Assembly (NCBI RefSeq): GCF_000177195.2
Contig: NC_015953.1
Span: 3,782,001 to 3,846,000, forward strand
Origin: Streptomyces sp. SirexAA-E
Lineage (GTDB): Bacteria; Actinomycetota; Actinomycetes; Streptomycetales; Streptomycetaceae
Length of the DNA: 64,000 nucleotides
Reading direction: 5' to 3'
The notes beneath the pieces are model-generated. The model was not told the origin of the DNA, ran no database searches, and saw only the letters and a list, made by a program, of their open reading frames with translations. Position 1 is the first letter of the stretch. Each line of letters opens with the position of its first letter. The position numbers and the translations under genes are program-made. Positions 16,951-23,910 of the stretch are shown here, one piece after another.

Positions 16951-17418
16951 CTGGAAGCCTCACGGATCGTGCGCAGTGCGACGAAACCGCGTGACCTGCT
17001 GATCTCCTTGCTCGCCTACGCGGGTCTGCGGGTCGGGCCGTCACTCGCGGCGCGGATCGGCCGGCACCTGGAGACGCTGGCCGGTGGGGAGGACGCTCTC
17101 CTGTTCGTCACGCCTGGAGGCAAGCCTCTGCGCTACAACCAGTGGCGCAAGGCCTACTTCGACCCTGCGGTTGCGGCGGCTGGGCTAACCGACGTCACGC
17201 CGCACGATCTCCGCGCCTCGCACGGCACGTGGGTCGCCGACCGGTACGGCGTCATGACCGCAGCCCACAGGCTCGGGCACTTGAACGCGAGCGTGACCAC
17301 TCGGCACTACGCCCGACCGGTTGCTGGCCGTGACGACCAGGTGGCGGCGGCGTCGGACTCCTGGCTCAGCGGGTCGGACGCTGAAAACGACAGCTCGGCG
17401 TCCGCTGCGTCGGACTGA
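16951..17418 (+). pseudogene. Tyrosine recombinase (integrase) with internal deletion
   Basis: The frame contains ARDLLISLLAYAGLR-like sequence (PRDLLISLLAYAGLRVG, first catalytic Arg), then jumps to LFVTPGGKPLRYNQWRKAYF and the catalytic boxes HDLRASHGTW, HRLGHLNAS and RHYARPVAGRDDQVA with the nucleophilic Tyr. The spacing between the first Arg and the His-x-x-Arg box is too short, and the N-terminal domain is absent, so this is an inactive remnant of a complete integrase. The tail RPVAGRDDQVA recurs at 18866. Confidence 0.7.
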
Positions 17419-17436
17419 CTGCCACTCCCCACCGGC

Positions 17437-17715
17437 TCAGTCCGACGACCTCTGATCATGAAGCGAAGCGTCTTCGGGTGCCGGGTCTTCAGGCGGTCTG
17501 CGGTAGCGGCCCATGCTGGCCATGATCAGAAAAGTTCCGGCTGGGGCTGCCAGCCCGGAGGCCAGGGGAAAGTCGTCCTTCACCAAATTGAACAGGACGA
17601 GCACGCCGATGAGGCCAGCGATCAACAGAGGACGTCGGATGATGTGCCGCCCGACCATCTTCATGCGTTGACCTGCCCGAGCGCGTGTGAGTCGTTCCCA
17701 CTCTGACGCTGCCAT
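17437..17715 (-). CDS. Small membrane protein, unknown function
   Basis: 92 residues starting MAASEWERLTRARAGQR, with two adjacent hydrophobic segments (IIRRPLLIAGLIGVLVLFNL and LASGLAAPAGTFLIMASM) separated by VKDDFP, and a charged C-terminal tail. The ATG is preceded by AAGGTGG. It occupies the same place in its unit (before the next tRNA copy) as the membrane-anchored protein at 19035-19514 does in the next. No family recognised. Confidence 0.5.
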   Translation of the reverse strand: MAASEWERLTRARAGQRMKMVGRHIIRRPLLIAGLIGVLVLFNLVKDDFPLASGLAAPAGTFLIMASMGRYRRPPEDPAPEDASLHDQRSSD

Positions 17716-17993
17716 GCCACCACCTTAGGGCTGGTCCATGTGTCCGGCGCCCGGATCGGCCCGCTTGGTCAGATGCTCGCGGGAGTTGACCCCGGGGCTC
17801 GGAGGGGCTTCCCAGCTGAGCGCTTTTCCTGGGGCGGTCGTTGAGCTCGGCGGCGACGGCGTCCACGTGGTGGCGGGGCACGATCGCGAGCGAGGGGCAC
17901 GCAGCGGACACGATGGCGTCGACAACGGTTCCGTCTCGGGGCCCTTACTTGTCTGACCTGCGACGGAGCCCAGAAGTCGCCCGACCGGCAAAA

Positions 17994-18052
17994 GGTCTTG
18001 AGTACCGTCGTGGCGCGAGTCACCGTGGGTTTGCATCCCACACCCACCGCAG
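17994..18052 (+). repeat. Copy 3 of the tRNA-Ser(TGA) 3' half (att-like)
   Basis: Ggtcttgagtaccgtcg through cacccaccgcag matches the tRNA 3' half with two changes in the anticodon stem/loop and two in the T-loop. It is followed by the same hairpin as copy 2 and about 100 bp of further similarity. Confidence 0.9.
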
Positions 18053-18056
18053 GCGA

Positions 18057-18091
18057 GAGGCCCCTGACCAGTACGTATGGTCGGGGGCCTC
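18057..18091 (+). terminator. Hairpin downstream of tRNA copy 3
   Basis: Identical in sequence to the hairpin after copy 2: gaggcccctgacca, a gtacgta loop, then the complementary arm. Confidence 0.75.
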
Positions 18092-18198
18092 TGCCATGCC
18101 CGTTCCCCACCGGCACCGCCGTTCCCCCTGGTTTCCCGCTCTGTCGGGCGCGGAAGGGGGCACGTGGGGGCACCGAGACAGATGTCAGCACCTGCGCC

Positions 18199-18537
18199 TC
18201 AGTCACCTGCGAACCACACATAGCTGCCCGGGGTGGCCGCGCACTGTTCGAGGACCGCCGCGAGATCGTCCAGTGCCGCGCGCTGGCGCTCGTCCGCGCA
18301 CTGTTCTCTCAGGAGGGGCACTTCGACGAGCGCTGCTGCGGCTTCTTGCTCGTTCATCACCGTGTCTCCGTAGAGATCGACGGCTGGAAGGCGACCAGGG
18401 ACGCCGAGATAGTGAAGCGACCCAAGCGCGTCGGCCAACGCCTCGGCGTACCCGTAGCAACCTCGCAAGAACGTCCTGCGTGCCTTCTTCCAGTTGCGCG
18501 CCGGGCGAGCAGAGTGCAGTTCCACATCGATTCCCAC
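18199..18537 (-). CDS. Hypothetical protein, 112 residues
   Basis: Starts with GTG (MGIDVELHSARPARNWKKAR) and continues with a coding-like sequence rich in Ala, Leu and Glu, ending GSYVWFAGD. No signal peptide or membrane helix; probably a compact helical cytoplasmic protein. The segment NEQEAAAALVEVPLLREQ is helix-like. I do not recognise the family. It lies on the minus strand downstream of a GntR/UTRA tail, as expected for cargo of an integrative element. Confidence 0.5.
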   Translation of the reverse strand: MGIDVELHSARPARNWKKARRTFLRGCYGYAEALADALGSLHYLGVPGRLPAVDLYGDTVMNEQEAAAALVEVPLLREQCADERQRAALDDLAAVLEQCAATPGSYVWFAGD

Positions 18538-18585
18538 GCACGCATCATGCCCGCTCCGACGTTTCCGGCAAGGGGGTACGGCCGC

Positions 18586-18725
18586 TCAGCGAGGGATCGG
18601 GATCTCGTAGACGATCTCGCAGTGTGCTGCGGGCCCACGATGTCCGCAGTCTCTACGGGGCGGCCTTGGTCGCTGTAGTACGTCCTCGGCGCTCGCGTGC
18701 CGGGGTTCGGGCTGCTCCACCGCAT
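18586..18725 (-). pseudogene. GntR/UTRA-type regulator C-terminal tail, frameshifted
   Basis: The strand reads GTRAPRTYYSDQGRPVETAD then IVG, and after a one-base loss continues in another frame as EIVYEIPIPR and a stop. It is the second copy of the regulator tail at 16698, here about 20 codons longer upstream. The frameshift and missing DNA-binding domain show decay. Confidence 0.6.
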
Positions 18726-18865
18726 GGCTGACGGTGACTCCGCTCGCGGTCGTGCGGTTCACGACTCCCGCCCCGGCATGCGGCTCTCCCTCAGGGGAGG
18801 ACGACGAGTGTGCCGGCGGTGAGGTCGTACGGCTCCCAACTCGTCGACAACCGCACCGGCCTGCC

Positions 18866-18952
18866 GTCCGCTACGCCCGGCCCGTGGCTGGTCGTGACGA
18901 CGAGGTGGCGGAAGCTGACGATGGAGGCTCTGTGCACGGCGCTTCGCGCTGA
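18866..18952 (+). pseudogene. Integrase C-terminal tail fragment
   Basis: VRYARPVAGRDDEVAEADDG resembles the end of the integrase remnant at 16951-17418 (RHYARPVAGRDDQVA), including the nucleophilic Tyr. Nothing upstream in frame is integrase-like. It marks the former integrase end of another element in the stack. Confidence 0.55.
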
Positions 18953-19034
18953 TGACCATTTCAGGCCCGCTCGATCGGCCCCCGACCGTAGACGCGGGCA
19001 GTGGCCGATGTGCGTCGCGGCCCCCTACCAGACT

Positions 19035-19514
19035 TCACCGGATCCGGATGCTGCTCGATATCGTCAGATCTGCTCGTGCTGCCTCATGGAGCCCGTTCAG
19101 GGCCTCCACCAGTGGAATCGGGCGGAGTTCGGTCATTCCGCTCGAAGGAACCCGGGCCATTCTCAGCAGCTCCCACGTCCGCTGGTTGACGGCGTGGGCA
19201 GCGGTGGCAGCCTTTGCGTCGCTCAGCAGGATGAAGGTCTCGAAGAGGATCGATCTCCTGTTCTCGCTCTCCTCCATCGCCGCCAACGCTCCAGACGCGT
19301 CCGCTCCCTGCTCACGGGCCCGTCCGGCATCCATGGCGGCCCTCTGAATCTCCTTGATGCAGGTCACGTACTCGATATACGTGTCTAGCTTTCGCTCGTC
19401 CCATCGTGTGGCCATCTCCCTCCGGAATTTGGCCCGTTCGGCGACGGCGGTGGCGAAGTAGGACGTCAAGGCGCCGATGAGAACGCCGACCAAGGTGAAG
19501 ATCTGGGTGGCCAT
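19035..19514 (-). CDS. Membrane-anchored hypothetical protein
   Basis: 159 residues starting MATQIFTLVGVLIGALTSYFATAVAERAKF, one N-terminal membrane helix (about 4-22) followed by a long soluble helical domain rich in Arg and Glu (RREMATRWDERKLDTYIEYV), ending LTISSSIRIR. The layout resembles small single-pass proteins common in Streptomyces integrative elements; no catalytic motif is visible. The ATG at 19514 is the first start giving an intact hydrophobic segment. Confidence 0.6.
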   Translation of the reverse strand: MATQIFTLVGVLIGALTSYFATAVAERAKFRREMATRWDERKLDTYIEYVTCIKEIQRAAMDAGRAREQGADASGALAAMEESENRRSILFETFILLSDAKAATAAHAVNQRTWELLRMARVPSSGMTELRPIPLVEALNGLHEAARADLTISSSIRIR

Positions 19515-19690
19515 GATTGACAACGTACCTTCGCGGAAGGTCACGGCCGGGTCGCTGACAAGGCGGTGGGCATGATCACGAGTGAGGGGCACGCAGCGGG
19601 CACGACGACAGTGGCGACGGCGTCCTGGTGTACCCGTACCCGTACCCGGCTGACCAGCGGACTAGCCCAACACCCGCTCCACCGTCGAAG

Positions 19691-19757
19691 GGTCTTGAAA
19701 ACCGTCGTGGCGCGAGTCACCGTGTGTTTCATAACCCACACCCACCGCAGCAGGTCA
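19691..19757 (+). repeat. Copy 4 of the tRNA-Ser(TGA) 3' half (att-like)
   Basis: Ggtcttgaaaaccgtcgtgg and the variable arm are exact; the T-arm (gtgtgtttcataacccac) is degraded; acaccgcagcaggtc follows as at the intact tRNA. Beyond the tRNA, cgtgctga resembles the sequence after the intact gene rather than that after copies 2 and 3. Confidence 0.9.
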
Positions 19758-19802
19758 GAGAACGTGCTGAAGCGAGACGCCAGGTCTCGTGCGGGCTTGC
19801 GA

Positions 19803-20132
19803 TCAGTTGGTGCACGAGACCTCCTCCGGGGCGTCTTCCCAGGTGTGCTGCTTGGCGTGGTCGGTGAACAGGCAGCAGCCCTCGCCGTCAGGGCCCGGGG
19901 CGGTCACCGGGCAGTCCGGCAGTACGACGAGTTCCGTCTCGTCCGCCCCGTGCCATCGGAGCCACAGCGCGGTGGCGTACGCGCCGGTGTCGGTGAGGAG
20001 ACCGAAGTGCTCACCCTCGTCGTGCGCGGACAGCTGGCACTGCACGGCCCTGTCGATGTACGGGGCGGCCGTCTCCTCCCGTGCTTCCCGTGCCAGGTCG
20101 AGGGGCACTCGGCGCCAGTGCGGGCAACGCAT
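19803..20132 (-). CDS. Hypothetical protein, about 109 residues
   Basis: From the ATG at 20132 the product reads MRCPHWRRVPLDLAREAREE, then QCQLSAHDEGEHFGLLTDTG and later GCCLFTDHAKQHTW, ending APEEVSCTN. Several Cys and His residues (at least four Cys) suggest a metal-binding or secreted-like small protein, but no signal peptide is seen. The sequence resembles uncharacterised proteins I associate with Streptomyces integrative elements. The start is uncertain because the frame is open upstream to 20270. Confidence 0.5.
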   Translation of the reverse strand: MRCPHWRRVPLDLAREAREETAAPYIDRAVQCQLSAHDEGEHFGLLTDTGAYATALWLRWHGADETELVVLPDCPVTAPGPDGEGCCLFTDHAKQHTWEDAPEEVSCTN

Positions 20133-20255
20133 CACGACACCATCCGGAAGGACACGACGGCGTTCCGGGCCTGCTGCGAGCAGCGGGGGCAGACGCACGG
20201 CGGGTAGCGGCCCGGGTTCTCCGGGGCCACCGGGTCCTCGCCCACGCGTACCTCC

Positions 20256-20714
20256 GTGCGAGGTCCCCACGTCTGGCCGGAGTCGCCCGACGAGTTGCCC
20301 GGGGTCTTCTCGTTTCCCGAGGCCAAGCAGTGGGCCTACGCCGGGACCACCCTGTTGGCCGTCGGGGGCGACGAGCAGATCCGGCAGGCTGTAAGCGCGT
20401 CCAATCGCGCCGTGGAGCTGTACCAGGCCGGGCCGGAAGGCGACCGCTCCCTCGGCGATCTACAGGCCGCCCATCTGGACCTGGCCACGGCCTACCTTGC
20501 CAGCGGTGACGTCGAAGGGGCCGGTGCGAAGCTCTCGGAGGTGTTCGGCGCCGAGGGATACACGGCGAGTATCACCATCAGGCTTCGCAATCTGGCCGCG
20601 CTCCTCGGAAGCGAGCCGTACCGTGGCGCACAGTCGGCAGTTGATCTCCGCGCGCACATTCACGAGGTGACAGTCCGGCCCGCTCTCGCCGCCGATCCTA
20701 CGGAGCCCCGATGA
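20256..20714 (+). pseudogene. Truncated XRE/TPR-type transcriptional regulator (C-terminal part)
   Basis: The 152 codons read SPDELPGVFSFPEAKQWAYA then GTTLLAVGGDEQIRQAV, followed by helical repeat-like sequence (GDLQAAHLDLATAYLASGDV) and ending ADPTEPR. This is the C-terminal half of a common Streptomyces regulator with an N-terminal HTH and TPR-like helices; the HTH part is missing, so the gene is 5'-truncated. It overlaps the next gene by four bases (ATGA), so it was once the first gene of an operon with the methyltransferase. Confidence 0.6.
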
Positions 20715-21532
20715 CCGCCCAGCCCAGGCATGATCATTCGGTGACCGATCGCAGCCTTCTTTCCAGCAAGGCGTACGGCACGGGTCAGCACCTGGCCGCC
20801 CGCCAGTCCCTCTATCAGTGGCAGACCCCGAGCCACGATCTTCCGGGCATCGTCGTTGACGAACTGGCCGTCGTAAGAGGCGCGGTCGCGGACGTGGGTT
20901 GCGGTAACGGGAGGTTCGTCGCCCGGCTACGAGAGGACCGCCCCGACCTGAACGTGCTGCCCATGGACGTCTCTCACGGCATCCTCTGCGCCATCCCTGG
21001 AGCCGTCGTCGCGGACGTCCAACAGCTGCCCATCGCGGATGGGCTCCTCGGCGCGGTTCTTGCGCTGCACATGCTGTACCACGTCGAGGACCAGGCCCAG
21101 GCCGTGCGGGAGTTGGGCCGCGTACTGGCACCCGGCGGCATGGCGATCGTCTCCACGAACAGTCATGCCGACAAGCGTGAACTGGAGCACCTTTGGCGCC
21201 AGGCCGCAGGCGATGTGCTGGGCATCCAGGAGGGCCCGGCCCGAGTGCAGTTGTCAGCCCGCTTCACCCTGGAGGATGCGCCGGCGATCCTCGGTAGGGT
21301 CTTCGGCGAGATCCGCACGATCCCCCTTCCCGGGGTGATCGAGGTGACCGACGCCGAACCGGTCGTCGCGCATTTGGCCTCGTACGAAGCCTGGGCGGAC
21401 AAGATGGGCGTTCCGTTCCTGGAGACGATCGAGCGCGCCCGGGAGCGGGTCGACGAGACCATTCGGGCAGAGGGCGTTTTCCGTGTCAGGTGCCTGGGCG
21501 GCATACTCGTCTGCAAGGGGCCAAAGCAATAG
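20711..21532 (+). CDS. Class I SAM-dependent methyltransferase
   Basis: 273 residues with a complete Rossmann methyltransferase fold: motif I VADVGCGNGRFVARL (about residues 58-72), an acidic post-I residue in VLPMDVS, VVADVQQLPI, then AVLALHMLYHVEDQAQAVRE and LGRVLAPGGMAIVSTNSH. The family (Methyltransf_11-like) acts on small molecules; the substrate cannot be told. It overlaps the truncated regulator upstream by four bases and is the last intact gene of the island, ending about 110 bp before tRNA copy 5. Confidence 0.8.
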   Translation: MTAQPRHDHSVTDRSLLSSKAYGTGQHLAARQSLYQWQTPSHDLPGIVVDELAVVRGAVADVGCGNGRFVARLREDRPDLNVLPMDVSHGILCAIPGAVVADVQQLPIADGLLGAVLALHMLYHVEDQAQAVRELGRVLAPGGMAIVSTNSHADKRELEHLWRQAAGDVLGIQEGPARVQLSARFTLEDAPAILGRVFGEIRTIPLPGVIEVTDAEPVVAHLASYEAWADKMGVPFLETIERARERVDETIRAEGVFRVRCLGGILVCKGPKQ

Positions 21533-21645
21533 GTTGCACCTTTTTCTGGCCCAGCGGATCCGACGTGGACCGCCATCGGCGGCGGGGAGTCCCTGGTACG
21601 GAAAAACAGCAGGCCAACCACGTCGAGGACGCTTCCCCCCCGCAC

Positions 21646-21712
21646 TCTCGTGAAAACCGTCCCGGCGCGAGTCGCCGGGGGCAGATCCCACATACACCGC
21701 TTGCAGGTCGGC
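21646..21712 (+). repeat. Copy 5 of the tRNA-Ser(TGA) 3' half (distal, diverged)
   Basis: Tctcgtgaaaaccgtcccgg, then cgagtcgccggggg and gatcccacatacaccg, match the tRNA 3' half with more than ten changes. The following gcaggtcggcg and ctgatcagcaggggcgtc closely parallel the sequence after the intact tRNA, so this is likely the original chromosomal 3' end or the oldest right junction. Confidence 0.8.
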
Positions 21713-21729
21713 GTAGACGCTGATCAGCA

Positions 21730-21756
21730 GGGGCGTCTCTCACGTAGAGGCGCCCC
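21730..21756 (+). terminator. Hairpin after tRNA copy 5
   Basis: Ggggcgtctct pairs with agaggcgcccc around cacgt (one T-G pair), followed by TTT. It corresponds in position to the hairpin after the intact tRNA. Confidence 0.7.
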
Positions 21757-21945
21757 TTTCGCGCCCCGTCCGCCCGTCCGCTCCTCCGCCCGCCCCCGTC
21801 GGCGCACGTGCCGACGGGGCGATCCGGCCGCTGCCGGTCACGGGTGTTGTGGCCTCGGGGGCGCGTCGATCGCGCGTCACGTCTGGGTCAGGAGGCGCAC
21901 GTGCGCCTACCCTGAACCCAGCAGCACAGGGGGAAGGGGAAACCA

Positions 21946-22311
21946 ATGAGTTGGTTCTGGGTGCTACTCATCATCTTCTGGACGGGGGGCTTCGCGTGGG
22001 TGGCCGACAACACCCGCACCGCTCTCCGTAACCGGCACGAGCGCAAGATGGAGATGCTGGAGGCGGCGAAGCAGGAGCGGTTGGCTCTGGAGGCCGCGCA
22101 CCAGCCGCCGGAGCCGGTGTGCGGGTGCACGCATCACCTCGCCAAGCACGACAAGCAGGGCCGGTGCCATGAGCGGGTCGAGGCGCCGACGGCCTGGGAC
22201 GAGAACAAGAAGCCGCTGCGGTACGAGGCCGGCCAGTGCAACTGCCAGCAGTACGTGGGGCCGCAGCCCCTGTCGCAGGTGTTCGCCGAGGAGCTGACCG
22301 ACAGGGCCTGA
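21946..22311 (+). CDS. Single-pass membrane protein with Cys/His cluster
   Basis: 121 residues. One N-terminal membrane helix (MSWFWVLLIIFWTGGFAWV) is followed by a basic amphipathic helix (RNRHERKMEMLEAAKQERLA) and a small putative metal-binding region with CGCTHHLAKHD, a Cys in GRCHERV and CNCQQYV, spaced as in zinc-binding modules. I remember it as a conserved Streptomyces protein of unknown function. The ATG at 21946 is preceded by GGGGGAAGGGG. It lies just outside the island. Confidence 0.7.
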   Translation: MSWFWVLLIIFWTGGFAWVADNTRTALRNRHERKMEMLEAAKQERLALEAAHQPPEPVCGCTHHLAKHDKQGRCHERVEAPTAWDENKKPLRYEAGQCNCQQYVGPQPLSQVFAEELTDRA

Positions 22312-22608
22312 GAGGGCGTCTCGTCGTGCTTCACCGGGACGAGGAGAGGGTCGCGAGCCAAGGGGCTGCGGCCCTCTTCCGCCGTTCCCGAGGCGGAGTG
22401 CGCGGGGGAACGCGATCAGTTGGATGCCCGCGTGAGGTTTATCGGGTGTTCATCACGCTTGCGGGGGAATCGGGTGGCCCGTGAGGTTCGCCGGGGAGCC
22501 GTTGGGCACTTTTGGTCTCGCGACGTCGTGATCGTAAAAGCCCAACAGTCGGACCAGTCGAATCACGCGGTATCGAAGCCAACTTCTCGTTTCCCGGAGG
22601 AAATTGAC

Positions 22609-22920
22609 ATGGCCAACACCCGTACTGCTCGCGCTCTCGCCGCCGTTGCCGCTCTGCCTCTCGCCGCCGCCCTGTTCGGCGGGGTCGCGGTGGCCGACAA
22701 CGGCTCGTTCGCGAACGACGGTTCGAACGCCGCGGTGGCGACGATCGGGTCCGGTGGCGTCGGTGGGAACAACTCGGGCAACTCCTCCACCTCGCTCCAG
22801 CAGGCCACCGGCGACGGCGCGTCGAACCACAGCAACGCGGCGCAGGTGAACGGCTCGGCCTTCACCTCGATCGACCAGTCCACGGACATCGTCGCGGTGT
22901 ACTTCTCGCCGCTCTGGTGA
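22609..22920 (+). CDS. Small secreted Asn/Ser/Gln-rich protein
   Basis: 103 residues. The signal peptide (ARALAAVAALPLAAALFGGVAVA) is predicted to end after residue 29, leaving a 74-residue mature part with no Cys, rich in Gly, Asn, Ser and Gln: GSGGVGGNNSGNSSTSLQQA, then DGASNHSNAAQVNGSAFTSI. The spacing of Ser, Gln and Asn loosely recalls curlin-type repeats, and Streptomyces has related small secreted surface proteins (rodlins, chaplins), though this one lacks their signatures. The CGGAGG site eight bases before the ATG is strong, suggesting high expression. Confidence 0.7.
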   Translation: MANTRTARALAAVAALPLAAALFGGVAVADNGSFANDGSNAAVATIGSGGVGGNNSGNSSTSLQQATGDGASNHSNAAQVNGSAFTSIDQSTDIVAVYFSPLW

Positions 22921-23221
22921 GACCGGCGGGCAGTGGGGCGGGCCCGGTGAGGTGTCGCGGTGGCACGGCGCCGACGCGTGGGTCCCGGGGCGCCCCGCCG
23001 CCGTGACGCGACGCACGGGGGAGGGGAGCGGCGGGCGGGTCGTCCAGGGGAGCCGTCCGGGAGGAGGGGCCGGGTGCGCGCCAGGGTGAGGACCCTGAGA
23101 CGGCCCGGCCGCCCTCCACCTTCAGGAGGTGGGGCCCGCCCTACCCCTACAACCTGAGGCGGACCCGGCTTCGGGACCTGGGGCCGATCCCCCCGCGGCC
23201 GCCCGCTCCTAGCGTGGAGAC
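22921..23221. other. Intergenic region before the sigma factor gene
   Basis: About 300 bp of high-GC sequence without a convincing gene. A short hairpin (ccacct-tcagg-aggtgg) lies at about 23116-23132 and could be a terminator for the secreted protein gene. Confidence 0.4.
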
Positions 23222-23776
23222 ATGACCACGCCAGTCTGCACCGGCGCCTCCAGGGCGTACGCCGCCCCCGCCGGACACCGCCGCTACGCGTCGTTCTCGT
23301 CGTACGTACAGGCGCGGGGGCCTGTACTGCTGCGGACCGCCCGCTCCCTCACCGCGAACCCCAGTGACGCCGAGGATCTGCTGCAGACCGCTCTGACCAA
23401 GACGTACGTCGCCTGGGAGCGGATCGAGGACCACCGCGCGCTCGACGGGTACGTGCGCCGTGCCCTGCTCAACACCCGCACCTCGCAGTGGCGCAAGCGC
23501 AAGGTCGACGAGTACGCCTGCGGGGAGGTCCCCGAGAAGGAGGCCCCGCCGGCCCCCGACCCCGCCGAGCAGCAGTCGCTGCGCGACGCGATGTGGCGTG
23601 CCGTCCTCAGGCTCCCGGACCGGCAGCGGGCCATGGTCGTCCTGCGGTACTACGAGGACCTCAGCGAGGCGCAGACGGCCGAGGTGCTCGGCGTCTCCGT
23701 CGGCACGGTGAAAAGCGCCGTCTCCAGGGCGCTCGGGAAGCTCCGGGCGGACCCTGAGCTGGCTCCGGTGCACTGA
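23222..23776 (+). CDS. SigE-family ECF RNA polymerase sigma factor
   Basis: 184 residues. Region 2 is seen around ASFSSYVQARGPVLLRTARS and DAEDLLQTALTKTYVAWERI; region 4 as LPDRQRAMVVLRYYEDLSEA then QTAEVLGVSVGTVKSAVSRAL. This is the streptomycete SigE-type ECF group, often without an adjacent anti-sigma factor; none is visible here. The ATG is only a few bases after GGAG, so the start or translation mode (possibly leaderless) is uncertain; the first 25 residues are low complexity. The target regulon is unknown; the next gene is an acyl-CoA ligase with its own operator. Confidence 0.85.
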   Translation: MTTPVCTGASRAYAAPAGHRRYASFSSYVQARGPVLLRTARSLTANPSDAEDLLQTALTKTYVAWERIEDHRALDGYVRRALLNTRTSQWRKRKVDEYACGEVPEKEAPPAPDPAEQQSLRDAMWRAVLRLPDRQRAMVVLRYYEDLSEAQTAEVLGVSVGTVKSAVSRALGKLRADPELAPVH

Positions 23777-23840
23777 GCGGGAAGGGCGGCCGACGCCCCG
23801 AATTCACCCGCTTCACCGATTCGTACTCCCGGAAGTAGTG

Positions 23841-23858
23841 ACATACCGCTTGGTATGT
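23841..23858. promoter_or_regulatory. Palindromic operator upstream of the acyl-CoA ligase
   Basis: ACATACC-GCTT-GGTATGT is a perfect 7-bp inverted repeat with a 4-bp spacer, 52 bp before the chosen start. The form is that of a TetR-type operator, and palindromes of this kind near acyl-CoA genes are common in actinobacteria. No such regulator gene lies beside it. Confidence 0.6.
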
Positions 23859-23910
23859 GCGCAGAATCAGCGCAACCTTACTGCCGCGTAGCGCCCACCG
23901 GGAGGACGCC

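Larger units (their letters stand above)
8020..21712. mobile_element. Stacked integrative-element island at tRNA-Ser(TGA)
   Basis: The island lies between the intact tRNA and its most distal 3' copy. Copies of the anticodon-to-3'-end segment at 16481, 17994, 19691 and 21646 break it into four units. Contents are accessory: an SMC-like ATPase with a partner gene, an XRE-NACHT protein, tyrosine recombinase fragments, GntR/UTRA regulator tails, an IS5-like remnant, small membrane proteins and a methyltransferase. No intact integrase, replication or transfer gene is visible, so it is probably immobile now. Integration at tRNA 3' ends by tyrosine recombinases, rebuilding the tRNA each time, is the established mode of actinomycete integrative elements (AICEs); serial use of the site is my inference. 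Confidence 0.8.
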
